A stretch of 34,936 nucleotides of DNA. It comes from Methanomassiliicoccales archaeon (lineage in GTDB: Archaea > Thermoplasmatota > Thermoplasmata > Methanomassiliicoccales > JACIVX01). The stretch is from positions 1-34,936 of the forward strand of contig JACIVX010000003.1 in NCBI GenBank assembly GCA_014361295.1, read 5' to 3'. The position numbers were made by a program, and so were the translations under genes. The notes beneath the pieces were generated by a model that was not told the origin of the DNA, did not search any database, and saw only the letters and a list, made by a program, of their open reading frames with translations. This document shows positions 7,440 to 14,789 of the stretch, one piece after another; the stretch's first letter is position 1; the number at the start of each line of letters is the position of its first letter.

Positions 7440-8409
7440 CCATTTCAGAATCTCGTTTTTAGTCTTGCTGCTTGTTCTACCCTTAGTTTCCGGTGAGACC
7501 TGTGAACCTTACGAAACATATTCGATAACCTCAATCCTGCCAGGCAATGGGTATGCATTTATTATTGTGCACCATTCTGAATGGATATGCGAGAGGGTTG
7601 CGGGGGAGGAGACACTTAGGCGTAACATGCCCTATGGGGAATACGACCTCTACTATCTTTTCAATGGAAGCAACCTGCTCTTTTTGGGAAGAAGCAATCT
7701 CCTACTAGGCGAGCCTTCAATAATGGCTGAGATTAATGGGACTTTTTATATTCTGCAGCGCAGGGAGGAAATTATTCCCTACAAAAATATTACATTGATT
7801 ATCAACGGTGAAGCCCGGAACTTTACGATTACCGCCCAGAAGACCGAGACGAGGGTTTACCGCTTTGAGGGATGTGCTGACTTGGCGTGGAACTGCACGA
7901 GAGTGGAGCTTCAGAACGGCACGGTGGTGTCCAACTGCACGGAAAGCCCCGTTTTGGACTACTTCTTCGCGGAGAATAGGAGGAGTCTGGAGGGTATCAG
8001 AGGAGAAATTCATGACGGCTTCGTAACTTTTCCGAACTCAAACTACAAAATTCCCGTTTTCGAGTTTGAAAGGCATTTCTCAGACTTTTTTGAGGGCAAG
8101 GAGCTTTCCAAAGCCCTCTCTGCCCTATATGCACTGCCCGTTGATGGAGGGATTCTCATCTACTATCCTGGCGAGATTAGGGCTGAGAAAGGCAGTTTCC
8201 TTTCGGAGTTGCCACTTGTATTCTTCTATGATGGAGAGAATCTAAGACATCTTGACATGAGCACGGATATGCAAGAACTTCCGGAGTGTAATCCCAGCCA
8301 AGCTCAAACAGAAAAAAATAAGAAGGAGATATGTGGTATCGGCACTTTGCTTCTCTTAATGATCATGCCGTTGGTTCTAAAAAAGTTGCACCAAGTAAAG
8401 GACAACTAA
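7432..8409 (+). CDS. Surface protein with CGP-CTERM-like C-terminal sorting tail
   Basis: The start is ATG 7432, with GGGGGAT upstream and a signal peptide (ISFLVLLLVLPLVSG) directly behind it. The 325 residues are beta-rich with several NxT/S sites and scattered Cys (ETCEPYE, EWICE, GCADLAWNC, NCTE). The tail is KKEICGIGTLLLLMIMPLVL followed by KKLHQ. The CGP-CTERM signal of Thermococcales has Cys-Gly-Pro, a hydrophobic stretch and a basic end; here the Pro is replaced by Ile. This implies export and C-terminal anchoring at the cell surface. Fold and ligand are unknown. It overlaps the upstream DUF4855 gene. Confidence 0.65.
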   Translation: MYNHFRISFLVLLLVLPLVSGETCEPYETYSITSILPGNGYAFIIVHHSEWICERVAGEETLRRNMPYGEYDLYYLFNGSNLLFLGRSNLLLGEPSIMAEINGTFYILQRREEIIPYKNITLIINGEARNFTITAQKTETRVYRFEGCADLAWNCTRVELQNGTVVSNCTESPVLDYFFAENRRSLEGIRGEIHDGFVTFPNSNYKIPVFEFERHFSDFFEGKELSKALSALYALPVDGGILIYYPGEIRAEKGSFLSELPLVFFYDGENLRHLDMSTDMQELPECNPSQAQTEKNKKEICGIGTLLLLMIMPLVLKKLHQVKDN

Positions 8410-8422
8410 AGGGGTAGTGAGA

Positions 8423-8980
8423 ATGAAAGCATTTCTCTCAATTTTTTTAATTTCTTTGGTGGTTTTTTCGTCTCTATGCATAAACCGGGCTTCGACAGGC
8501 CATTCCTCTCATCCGGAACCGGCTCAGGAAGTCACGGCGTTTCTCACTGAGGCTAAGAAAAACATTAAAGAATGCAACACAACTTTAAAGAAGCCTTTAG
8601 CCCCTTGGAGCGAGCCAGAGTATTTGAACATGACCGTCCTAAATGGAACAACCCTCAAGCTGGGCGGCAAGATATACAGATACACTGTTCTGGGCATCTG
8701 GAACGTTAGTTTTTCTGGAGAGGCGAACAGTGGGGAGTACAAAATTATCTGGGAGCAACTAAAGAACCTCACAACAACCGGGGGACATGAAATTGACTTC
8801 AAAATTTACAAAGGGAGTGCAATGATAAGTTCTTTCACCTACTGGTATGTCCCATTCCAGCTGGATTCGTTCTGTGTCGTGGTTAGTTCCAAATCCATAA
8901 AACTCCCAAACGGAGATACGTTAACCTTTATCTTCATGCATGTCGAAAAAGGAGATTTGTGGATTGCTTTACTTGGGTGA
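8423..8980 (+). CDS. Putative exported lipoprotein
   Basis: Start ATG 8423 is chosen over GTG 8417 because GGGGT at 8411-8415 is then well spaced. The 185 residues start with a signal sequence (MKAFLSIFLISLVVFSSLC) whose Cys could be lipidated, though SSLC is a weak lipobox. The remainder is beta-rich with NxT/S sequons, a GKIYRYTVLGIWNVS stretch and a hydrophobic end. It follows the CGP-CTERM-like gene by 13 bases, so these three genes probably form one surface-protein operon. No family recognised. Confidence 0.6.
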   Translation: MKAFLSIFLISLVVFSSLCINRASTGHSSHPEPAQEVTAFLTEAKKNIKECNTTLKKPLAPWSEPEYLNMTVLNGTTLKLGGKIYRYTVLGIWNVSFSGEANSGEYKIIWEQLKNLTTTGGHEIDFKIYKGSAMISSFTYWYVPFQLDSFCVVVSSKSIKLPNGDTLTFIFMHVEKGDLWIALLG

Positions 8981-8987
8981 CGCTTAG

Positions 8988-9231
8988 GGCTTCAGCTTAG
9001 CCCCCCAAGGCCAGGGTGTAAAAATCACCGGTACAGTTAGATATGGCGAATGCACAGAACTAATGCTCACTTTTATTCACTAAATTTGATGTACGGGAAA
9101 GCGTATAGAGCTTAACTTTGGAATTATTCCCCATAGCCCATCCTGACAGTACCTTTTTCATGAGCTCTAGATTCACAGGAATTGAAAATCCTGTAGTGTT
9201 TGCTGAGTATCGAATAGATTTCGAATTTTAA
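8988..9231 (+). pseudogene. Decayed gene remnant (about 80 codons, frameshift plus internal stop)
   Basis: The 355-base gap before the next gene contains protein-like sequence in two frames. Frame one (from 8991) reads FSLAPQGQGVKITGTVRYGE and continues to TFIH at 9080. The next frame continues from 9076 as FTKFDVRESV, crosses a TAG at 9106-9108, and goes on through LELFPIAHPDSTFFMSSRFT to a TAA at 9229-9231. A single base gain in the TTTTATT run near 9071-9077 plus one stop would explain it. No start codon or ribosome binding site remains. The family is unknown; the composition is beta-rich like the neighbouring surface proteins. Confidence 0.5.
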
Positions 9232-9309
9232 CCTGACGACCTGATTAGCTGGGGCTAAAATCCCTTTATTTTCTATCTTGGATTTTTCAATTCACACTAT
9301 TGAAAATAG

Positions 9310-9322
9310 AAAACTATATATA
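9310..9322 (+). promoter_or_regulatory. TATA-box promoter of the secreted acidic protein gene
   Basis: AAACTATATATAC is a strong archaeal TATA element. Transcription would begin near 9338-9344, inside the heptamer repeat that follows, so an ATG at 9336 would not be in the transcript. Confidence 0.6.
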
Positions 9323-9326
9323 CGAC

Positions 9327-9359
9327 TAATGCCTAATGCCCAATGCCCAATGCCCAATG
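9327..9359 (+). repeat. Heptamer tandem repeat (TAATGCC/CAATGCC) at the 5' end of a gene
   Basis: Four complete 7-base units (TAATGCC twice, then CAATGCC twice) are followed by a partial CAATG. Each unit carries an ATG, so consecutive ATGs (9329, 9336, 9343, 9350, 9357) rotate through all three frames. The array sits between the TATA box and the probable start of the secreted protein gene. Confidence 0.85.
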
Positions 9360-9362
9360 GTG

Positions 9363-10313
9363 ATGTCCTTGAAGCGGGCTGGACTCTTGGCTGGAGTGTT
9401 GGTTTTGATTTTTGTTTTTTCAGAGCTTGTTAGCGCTCTACCTCGGGCTGACGTGGACAGCTGGACGGCCATTGGTCTTTTTGTCAAGGGTCAGATTGAT
9501 ATAGCACATACCAAGAGGACTATCAACGATCCGCATTTTGTGGAGGAACTCACCGATCTCGTTTTGAAGAAGTTCGGCAGACAGCTTGATATTGAGATCG
9601 CTGAACATGCTAAAAACCTCACACCTGAGCAGAGGGAAACCCTTAAGCGGTTGCTGGTAAGCGATTATGTCCCCTATCTCTATCAGAAGAGCTTTTATCC
9701 CAAGAACGCTAAGGTGTTGGTTGTAAAGCCTATCAAGGTTACCTCAGTTAAGACTAATGGTAAAGTCTATGACTATTACTACGCTTCAATGAGCTCTTCG
9801 ATTCCCTACCCGATCCACTGGTGGGTGCAGGTACGGGTGGATATAGATGGGGGCAGTGGAGTTGATGATGGTGGAAATGGATACAATGTTAATGGAAAGA
9901 ATGACTTGTTTAAAATAGTAGTATACTATACATCCAGTAGCGTTCAGTATGAACTTCACTTTTACGACGAGGATCACCCGGATCCGTTTTGGGATGACTT
10001 GTACGACGGATACAGATGCGATCATTATCCCGGAAGAGACGATGCCTACGGATGTGAGGATATAGAAAGTATTAAAGTTGAAAATGGAGTTATAGAGTTT
10101 CCATCAACGTTCAGTGGCGACTACGATTGTCATGGGAACTACTGTGAGGAGCCACAAACCTATGCTGTGGATGGGCCCAACCATTATAGTGGCACAAGGC
10201 CTTATTCTTCAGGCGTTGCTATTTACGTGAGCAACACGTGGAACCATCTAATGGATACAATTGATTCAAACCCGTCCATGGAGAAAGTATGGTGGTACAC
10301 ATCATGGGATTAG
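9363..10313 (+). CDS. Secreted acidic protein of unknown function
   Basis: The N-terminus carries a signal peptide (GLLAGVLVLIFVFSELVSA) and the start region is unusual. ATG 9363 gives MSLKRAG, but GGTGAT at 9359-9364 is better spaced for a TTG start at 9369, and a longer form from 9336 lies within the tandem repeat. The mature protein (about 290 residues) has a helical N-terminal half (DPHFVEELTDLVLKKFG, EQRETLKRLL). This is followed by a strongly acidic, Tyr- and Asp-rich half with a DIDGGSGVDDGGNGYN stretch like a calcium-binding loop, and four Cys (YRCDHY, YGCEDI, DYDCHGNYCEEP). No family recognised; probably an extracellular protein stabilised by Ca2+ and disulfides. Confidence 0.7.
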   Translation: MSLKRAGLLAGVLVLIFVFSELVSALPRADVDSWTAIGLFVKGQIDIAHTKRTINDPHFVEELTDLVLKKFGRQLDIEIAEHAKNLTPEQRETLKRLLVSDYVPYLYQKSFYPKNAKVLVVKPIKVTSVKTNGKVYDYYYASMSSSIPYPIHWWVQVRVDIDGGSGVDDGGNGYNVNGKNDLFKIVVYYTSSSVQYELHFYDEDHPDPFWDDLYDGYRCDHYPGRDDAYGCEDIESIKVENGVIEFPSTFSGDYDCHGNYCEEPQTYAVDGPNHYSGTRPYSSGVAIYVSNTWNHLMDTIDSNPSMEKVWWYTSWD

Positions 10314-10346
10314 TACCTTTAATACATTCCATTTTGTGGGGATAAT

Positions 10347-10748
10347 ATGAACCAAGAAAACGAAAACCTTGAAGTTTGGCTTCCCCTCCTAATAGCCTTG
10401 AGACTTGCCTTTCGTTTTTTGATTTTTCTGGATTTAGAGTTATTTCCAGTTTTCTTCTTAAATATCCCTCTGTTATCAAAAATGCCGCATGGTTTTCTGC
10501 TTCCGTATCTTCTAGGAATGTTCTTCATTGAAGTTGGCCTACTTTGGACATTAAGAAAAGAGAATTTACCGTTAAAATCCCTCTTGGTATATTTTGGTAC
10601 AGCTACAGTGCTTGAATTTCCGTATGCCCAGTTTAAAGGGCTATTAACCGGGTATTTTGACGGTATATTTCTCTTTGTCCTCCCATGGTATCTCAGTGCC
10701 CTTGCGGGTTTGGTGACTTCTCTAAAATTACTTTTTAGGATGCCATGA
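10347..10748 (+). CDS. Small membrane protein (copy A of a duplicated gene)
   Basis: The 133-residue protein has about four hydrophobic segments and features RLAFRFL, NIPLLSKMP, FFIEVGLLWTLRK and a C-terminal FVLPWYLSALAGL. The same landmarks recur in the product of 11163-11551 (RLAFRFI, NVPLLMNLP, ALEVYLIMILRK, FVLPWYLSALVGF), so the two are paralogues from a local duplication. The ATG has GTGGGGAT upstream. It begins 34 bases after the secreted protein gene. No known family or function; the conserved PWYLSAL segment is the obvious functional feature. Confidence 0.6.
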   Translation: MNQENENLEVWLPLLIALRLAFRFLIFLDLELFPVFFLNIPLLSKMPHGFLLPYLLGMFFIEVGLLWTLRKENLPLKSLLVYFGTATVLEFPYAQFKGLLTGYFDGIFLFVLPWYLSALAGLVTSLKLLFRMP

Positions 10749-10834
10749 GTGTGAGGAGAAATTATTTAGGCAACGTATGGAATCAATACTGTGGACTCTA
10801 ATCCTCGTATGAGCAAGAAGGAGTGGTGTACATC

Positions 10835-11176
10835 ATGGAGCTGAGAACCCCTTTAAAGATTCTTTTATCTTTGCTTCTCCTTTGCCATGTTATGATTATC
10901 TGGGTGATTTTTCCTCTCCTTACAGCTCTTTCCCTCTGGCAGACAGTTTTATACTTGGTTTCTGTGGTGCTTCCTTTTTACAGTGTCTATGAACTTTTTT
11001 TGAATGAGAATAGGGGAATCCCTGCATCTCTGCTATGTTTTATTCTCCTTCTCCTGTTGGATATCAATATCGGTTTCAAGGCTCTTTACTCTCTGCCTTT
11101 GATAGGGATTGGAGGGAGTATAATCCTCTGGTTTTTGGGAAAGAGCTCCGGGGGTGTACCTCATGGATCTGGATAG
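10835..11176 (+). CDS. Small multi-pass membrane protein
   Basis: ATG 10835 is preferred, with AAGGAG at 10818-10823. The 113 residues have four hydrophobic stretches (about 7-28, 34-50, 61-75 and 85-102), ending in a short polar tail SSGGVPHGSG that overlaps the next gene by 14 bases, indicating translational coupling. It lies between the two paralogous membrane genes at 10347 and 11163. No recognisable family. Confidence 0.55.
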   Translation: MELRTPLKILLSLLLLCHVMIIWVIFPLLTALSLWQTVLYLVSVVLPFYSVYELFLNENRGIPASLLCFILLLLLDINIGFKALYSLPLIGIGGSIILWFLGKSSGGVPHGSG

Positions 11177-11551
11177 AACCTGGTTCTTTTTCTTACTAAT
11201 GTTCAGGCTCGCCTTTCGATTCATCTCAGCTATGGATATTCTTGGAATAGTGCTCTTTTACAACGTTCCTCTTCTCATGAATCTACCCCTGCCGAGGTTC
11301 ACCATCCCCGGCTACATCCTCCTCATGGGTGCTCTGGAAGTTTATCTCATAATGATACTGCGGAAGGGGTTCTTTCCGGTAAAACTTCTCTTTGCTTATT
11401 TCATCATGGCACTCGTTTTGAGTTGCCTTATGCCGCTTTAAGCGGAACTTCACTGGGATTAACACTCTTCGTTCTTCCTTGGTATTTGAGTGCACTGGTT
11501 GGGTTTATACTGGTTTTAAAACATGTCCACAACTCTCTTGGCAGAGCATAG
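11163..11551 (+). pseudogene. Frameshifted paralogue of the membrane protein at 10347 (copy A')
   Basis: From ATG 11163 (ribosome binding site GGGGTG at 11151-11156) the first frame reads to 11441, ending MALVLSCLMPL. Homology to copy A continues without a break in the -1 frame from about 11417, giving VFELPYAALSG and FVLPWYLSALVGFILVLKHV to a TAG at 11549-11551, matching copy A's VLEFPYAQFKG and FVLPWYLSALAGL. The switch falls in the TTTT run at 11416-11419, so one T is missing. It may be a genuine inactivating mutation, a sequencing error in a homopolymer, or less likely a -1 recoding site. As a full frame it would be about 130 residues, the same as copy A. Confidence 0.8.
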
Positions 11552-11652
11552 AGGGGTATCCTCTTCACTGTTGCATTACTCAAGTCCAACTTCCCAATAA
11601 TGTCCAGTTAAGATTATAACTTTCTTTCCCTTATCAAAGAACGGTGGACCCT

Positions 11653-12273
11653 TTGAAGAAAAAACTCTTCATAAGTGCAATTTTTCTTGCTTTTTTGGTA
11701 GTATTTACAGTGGCAAGGTGGAACAGCATTAATACTGCTCCTTCTTCAACGGCCTCTCCCAAAACCGAGAATTTTTCAGAGATAAGCTCATCCAGCCCCA
11801 AAGTTTTGAATGCTTCTGAGGAATGGGTTATCGAAATCACTGGGCTTGTGGAAAGGCCCATGAACATCACCCTCTCACAACTTAAGGAGATGCCGCAAAC
11901 AGCGGTTTTTTCTGAGCTTTATTGCGTTGCCTATCCAGGAAAGGCTAGAAAACAGGGGTTGTGGATGGGAGTTAAGTTGTCTTATATTCTAGAGCAAGCA
12001 GGAGTAAAAGATAGAGCAATAAAAGTGGCATTTTACGCCAGAGATGGGTTCAAAACCGATCTTACCCTTGAGGAAGCCCTTACAAATGATGAGCTGATAG
12101 TAGCCTACGAGTTTAATAACGAGCCCATTGAGCCCCGTCTTATAGCCCCTGGAATGTGGGGATACAAATGGATCAAGTATTTGATTAAGATAGAGGTTGT
12201 GGATTACAACTTCTTGGGAACTTACGAGAGCGAAGGCTATCCGGATGATGCATATATTGGTGAAAAGCCATGA
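11653..12273 (+). CDS. Membrane-anchored molybdopterin (sulfite-oxidase-like) oxidoreductase domain protein
   Basis: The product is a sulfite oxidase/YedY-type molybdopterin-binding domain. The TTG at 11653 gives MKKKLFISAIFLAFLVVF, a signal anchor, and is well spaced from GGTGG (11643-11647); GTG 11644 is the alternative. After a Ser/Thr linker, the domain begins WVIEITGLVERPMNITLSQL, typical of the family. Cys 91 in SELYCVAYPG is the expected metal ligand, followed by WMGVKLSYILEQAGV, VAFYARDGF, AYEFNNEPIEP and a C-terminal MWGYKWIKYLIKIE. The metal could be Mo or W in this organism. Its stop overlaps the start of a membrane protein (ATGA), as in YedYZ pairs. The substrate is unknown. Confidence 0.75.
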   Translation: MKKKLFISAIFLAFLVVFTVARWNSINTAPSSTASPKTENFSEISSSSPKVLNASEEWVIEITGLVERPMNITLSQLKEMPQTAVFSELYCVAYPGKARKQGLWMGVKLSYILEQAGVKDRAIKVAFYARDGFKTDLTLEEALTNDELIVAYEFNNEPIEPRLIAPGMWGYKWIKYLIKIEVVDYNFLGTYESEGYPDDAYIGEKP

Positions 12274-12611
12274 GGCCATTTAGGATTGTGGAACTTACAG
12301 CGGTTCCGCTTTTTGTTTTCTCTTTTATTCTTATTATCACGGGATATGGGATTGTAAGCCCTAAGGTGATCTCAATCTTTACTTTTGGCTTGGTCTCATA
12401 CCAGAATGCTCCAACGCTCCATTCATACCGGCTTATAAGATATGGCTTCTCTGTTTTGCTCCTTGTCCACTCCTATGCTGGTTTTGAGGTTTTTGGACTT
12501 AAGAAAATAAGAAATCGAAGGTTGAGGCTCTTCTTAAGCTATTTGCTTTTGTTTATTGTTATCTATGTAGTGTGGGTAGCAACAATAACAGAACTTGGGG
12601 AAATTTTTTAG
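12270..12611 (+). CDS. Membrane partner of the molybdopterin protein (YedZ/cytochrome-b-like)
   Basis: The 113 residues have three hydrophobic helices (about 11-30, 55-75 and 88-108). His 51 and His 67 are separated by 15 residues (TLHSYRLIRYGF...LLVHSY), like paired haem ligands. The start overlaps the molybdopterin gene stop by 4 bases, so the pair is translated together; the role inferred is to pass electrons between the membrane and the extracellular molybdopterin domain. Thermococcales are generally thought to lack haem synthesis, so haem binding is uncertain and another redox carrier is possible. Homology to YedZ is a structural guess. Confidence 0.55.
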   Translation: MRPFRIVELTAVPLFVFSFILIITGYGIVSPKVISIFTFGLVSYQNAPTLHSYRLIRYGFSVLLLVHSYAGFEVFGLKKIRNRRLRLFLSYLLLFIVIYVVWVATITELGEIF

Positions 12612-12634
12612 AGTAATTTTTTTGTTTTTTAGTA
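12612..12634 (+). terminator. T-rich stretch after the membrane partner gene
   Basis: AGTAATTTTTTTGTTTTTTAG follows the stop codon immediately; two T6-T7 runs suggest an archaeal terminator, although a further small membrane gene begins at 12658. Confidence 0.35.
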
Positions 12635-12657
12635 CTCACCATTTCTTGGTGGTCTGA

Positions 12658-12906
12658 ATGTCCTCGGGGGTTACAAGGGAACTGATTTTCGGTGTTATGT
12701 TGGTTATTGTTATTGGCTTTGCCATAATTGGGTATGGGATATTGCAGCTTCTTCCCCACCCAGTAGCAACTCATGCAGTGCCACCAACAGAAAAATTCAG
12801 GAATCTCTTGGTTATTTACCTCGTTTCAGTTTTGTTTATTATAATAATGGAGCTATTGAGTTCTTCTCGACCTAAAGATGAAAAATTTCAAAAGAAGCCC
12901 CAGTAA
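12658..12906 (+). CDS. Small two-TM membrane protein
   Basis: The 82 residues hold two hydrophobic helices (about 9-32 and 46-66) around a polar loop with HPVATHAVPPTEKFRN, and a basic C-terminal tail. The ATG at 12658 has GGTGGT upstream at the usual spacing. It follows the molybdopterin oxidoreductase pair by 46 bases and could be a third subunit; no family is recognised. Confidence 0.55.
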   Translation: MSSGVTRELIFGVMLVIVIGFAIIGYGILQLLPHPVATHAVPPTEKFRNLLVIYLVSVLFIIIMELLSSSRPKDEKFQKKPQ

Positions 12907-13010
12907 TTTATGAATTGGGTTGATGATTTTGTTATTTATCTCTTGGGATTTTTTGTTCTTTCCCCTTTCCTCTCTTTCTGCAGGGAAAGATAGTCTTTTA
13001 TGATGTCCGT

Positions 13011-13300
13011 TACAAATTTTTAGTGGTGGTGCTCATGCGCATTGAGGACGGGGTGCTAGCAACAAGAAAAGCCAGTTTAAGCATGCAGAGATGAGTTCTT
13101 GAAAAATCCCTTTATCTTTTGAGGATTTATGCAGTTTTCTCAAATTCTGTACTATTTAGCCGAGAGGATGGTCGAAACTTCCACCCCCGTAAACGAGGAT
13201 GGACTTCTTCGAGTTCAAGAACTTCCTTAGCTTCTTTCCAATGCTCCTCACACAATCCCTCGAATGAGAAGGATCGCTTTTTATCAGTAATTAGACTTTT
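13011..13300 (-). pseudogene. Decayed isopentenyl phosphate kinase fragment
   Basis: The 460 bases between 12906 and 13376 hold no intact gene, but minus-strand frames carry isopentenyl phosphate kinase signatures. These are SLITDKKRSFSFEG (13256-13297; compare GGS-ITDK at the family N-terminus), then in a shifted frame RSIGKKLRKFLNSKKS and ILVYGGGSFDHPLG ending in TAA at 13156-13158 (family: VHGGGSFGHP). Weaker continuation (HLCMLKLAF, ASTPSSMRM) lies near 13020-13095. Known: this kinase phosphorylates isopentenyl phosphate in the archaeal mevalonate pathway. The fragment has at least two frame changes and no substrate-binding C-terminal half, so it is non-functional; an intact copy presumably exists elsewhere. 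Confidence 0.6.
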
Positions 13301-13375
13301 CCAAGATTCTTTTTCCTCTGTTCACTCAGCACAAGAGTTAAATACTTACAAAGCCTAAAATTCTGGGTGTTTAGA

Positions 13376-14770
13376 ATGTACGATGTTGCTATTGTTGGAG
13401 CTGGCTTTACTGGTCTGCTTGCAGGCTCTCTCCTTGCAAAGGAGGGGTACCGTGTAGCGGTTTTCGAAAGGAACAACTTCGTTGGTGGAAGGGCCGCCAC
13501 AAGAACCCCAAAGGAATGGGGGTGGGCGGAGAGGGAGGATTACCGTGTTGACTTTGGGCACCACGTCTTTGCCACCAACAGCTATCTCGAGTTCATCCTC
13601 GACAGGCTGGGTGCGAAGAGGCACTTCAAGTTTGTACCCCTCAACATGCCTTACTTCTACAAAAACGGCGGGCTCTACCAGCCCCCGGTTGGGTTTTTGG
13701 AACAACTCAGAGCCTATCCATGGATACCTCTAAGGTCAAAGCTCAGGCTCAGGAAGTTCCTCTCCTACGTAGAGAAGGTTAGCTTTGGGGAGGTTATGGA
13801 AAAATGGGCCTACAGGCCGCTGGAGGAGCTTTATGATGAGTTTGGATTCGATGAGAACGCAAGGGAGCTCTTCACGGACGGCTTTGTTGCGGGCTACCAG
13901 ACGATAATAGACACCGAAAGGAACTCCGCAGGGGATCTTATACTCTGCATGAAGGCCTACCTCAGGGGGATTAAACGCTATAAGACTCCCCTCTTTTCCG
14001 CGGAGGGAGGAGTGGGGGCGATAGCGGAGGCCCTTAGGAAAACGATAGAGGAAAACGGCGGAGAGGTGCACCTCGGGACAAACGTGACCGAGATAATCGT
14101 TGAAAATGGAGAAGCTAAGGGACTAAAGATCGGTAAAAAGACCATTGAATCGAGAAAGGTTCTCTTCGCGGCACCCGCCTACTACCTCCTTCACCTGATA
14201 AAGGAGGAAAACCTTCCCGAAGAGTTCGCGGAGAGACTTAGGGAAGGAGAAAAAGAGGCCACAAAGCTCTTCCTAATCATAGGAGGAGCAAAAAGACCCC
14301 TTACAAAAAAACCCGTGGGGACGTGGATAATGGTGCCCCGTTCGGAGGTTAAGAACGTGGACTCCTACTATCTCATCTACGAAGTGAGTCCTGAACTCAA
14401 GCAGGCCCCCGAGGGGAATTACCCTCTAAGCATAGCGGTTCTGGCCGATGAAAAAACTAACAAGAAGGAGCTGGCGAAAAAGATGGTGGCTGATTTAGAG
14501 GCCCTCTTCCCCAACTTCGACTTTGAGAACGACTGGGACTGGAAGGCGGAGGTCATGTTCCCAATAGTGGACGGAATCGGGAGAACTATTGACTGGTACT
14601 GGGAGAGGAGACTTGGCCCGGAAACGCCAATAAAGAACCTCTACGTTGCTGGCGACTCAGCTCAAGAGCTTAGCTCCGGCGTGGATGGGTGTGCAAGTTC
14701 TGCCCTCTTTGCGATTGAGGCAATAATTGGGAGAAAGCTCTTGAACCTTGAGGAGTTCTATAGGCTCTGA
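13376..14770 (+). CDS. FAD-dependent phytoene desaturase-like oxidoreductase
   Basis: The 464 residues form a flavin amine oxidase/phytoene desaturase-type enzyme (COG1233 class). The N-terminus has the dinucleotide-binding loop VAIVGAGFTGLLAG, then VFERNNFVGGRAAT, the second FAD motif. The C-terminal FAD-contacting segment is LYVAGDSAQELSSGVDGCASSA. The ATG at 13376 has GGGTG upstream; a TATA-like GTTAAATACTT precedes it. Substrate is unknown; members act on isoprenoids (desaturation, isomerisation or saturation of polyprenyl chains). The remnant isoprenoid kinase just upstream is suggestive but may be coincidental. The following gene, nnr, starts 117 bases on. Confidence 0.8.
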   Translation: MYDVAIVGAGFTGLLAGSLLAKEGYRVAVFERNNFVGGRAATRTPKEWGWAEREDYRVDFGHHVFATNSYLEFILDRLGAKRHFKFVPLNMPYFYKNGGLYQPPVGFLEQLRAYPWIPLRSKLRLRKFLSYVEKVSFGEVMEKWAYRPLEELYDEFGFDENARELFTDGFVAGYQTIIDTERNSAGDLILCMKAYLRGIKRYKTPLFSAEGGVGAIAEALRKTIEENGGEVHLGTNVTEIIVENGEAKGLKIGKKTIESRKVLFAAPAYYLLHLIKEENLPEEFAERLREGEKEATKLFLIIGGAKRPLTKKPVGTWIMVPRSEVKNVDSYYLIYEVSPELKQAPEGNYPLSIAVLADEKTNKKELAKKMVADLEALFPNFDFENDWDWKAEVMFPIVDGIGRTIDWYWERRLGPETPIKNLYVAGDSAQELSSGVDGCASSALFAIEAIIGRKLLNLEEFYRL

Positions 14771-14789
14771 AGATGGGCCTTCTTTCTAA

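Noticed and set aside
7808-8026. 72-codon Arg-rich frame inside the surface protein gene
   Set aside because: Shadow frame of a well-supported secreted protein; no ribosome binding site.
11410-11425. Programmed -1 frameshift signal
   Set aside because: The slip site is CGTTTTG, not a standard heptamer, and no clear stimulatory hairpin was seen; mutation or sequencing error is simpler.
13119-13358. 79-codon plus-strand frame
   Set aside because: Low-complexity Ser/Arg-rich sequence; it is the antisense of the kinase remnant and has no ribosome binding site.
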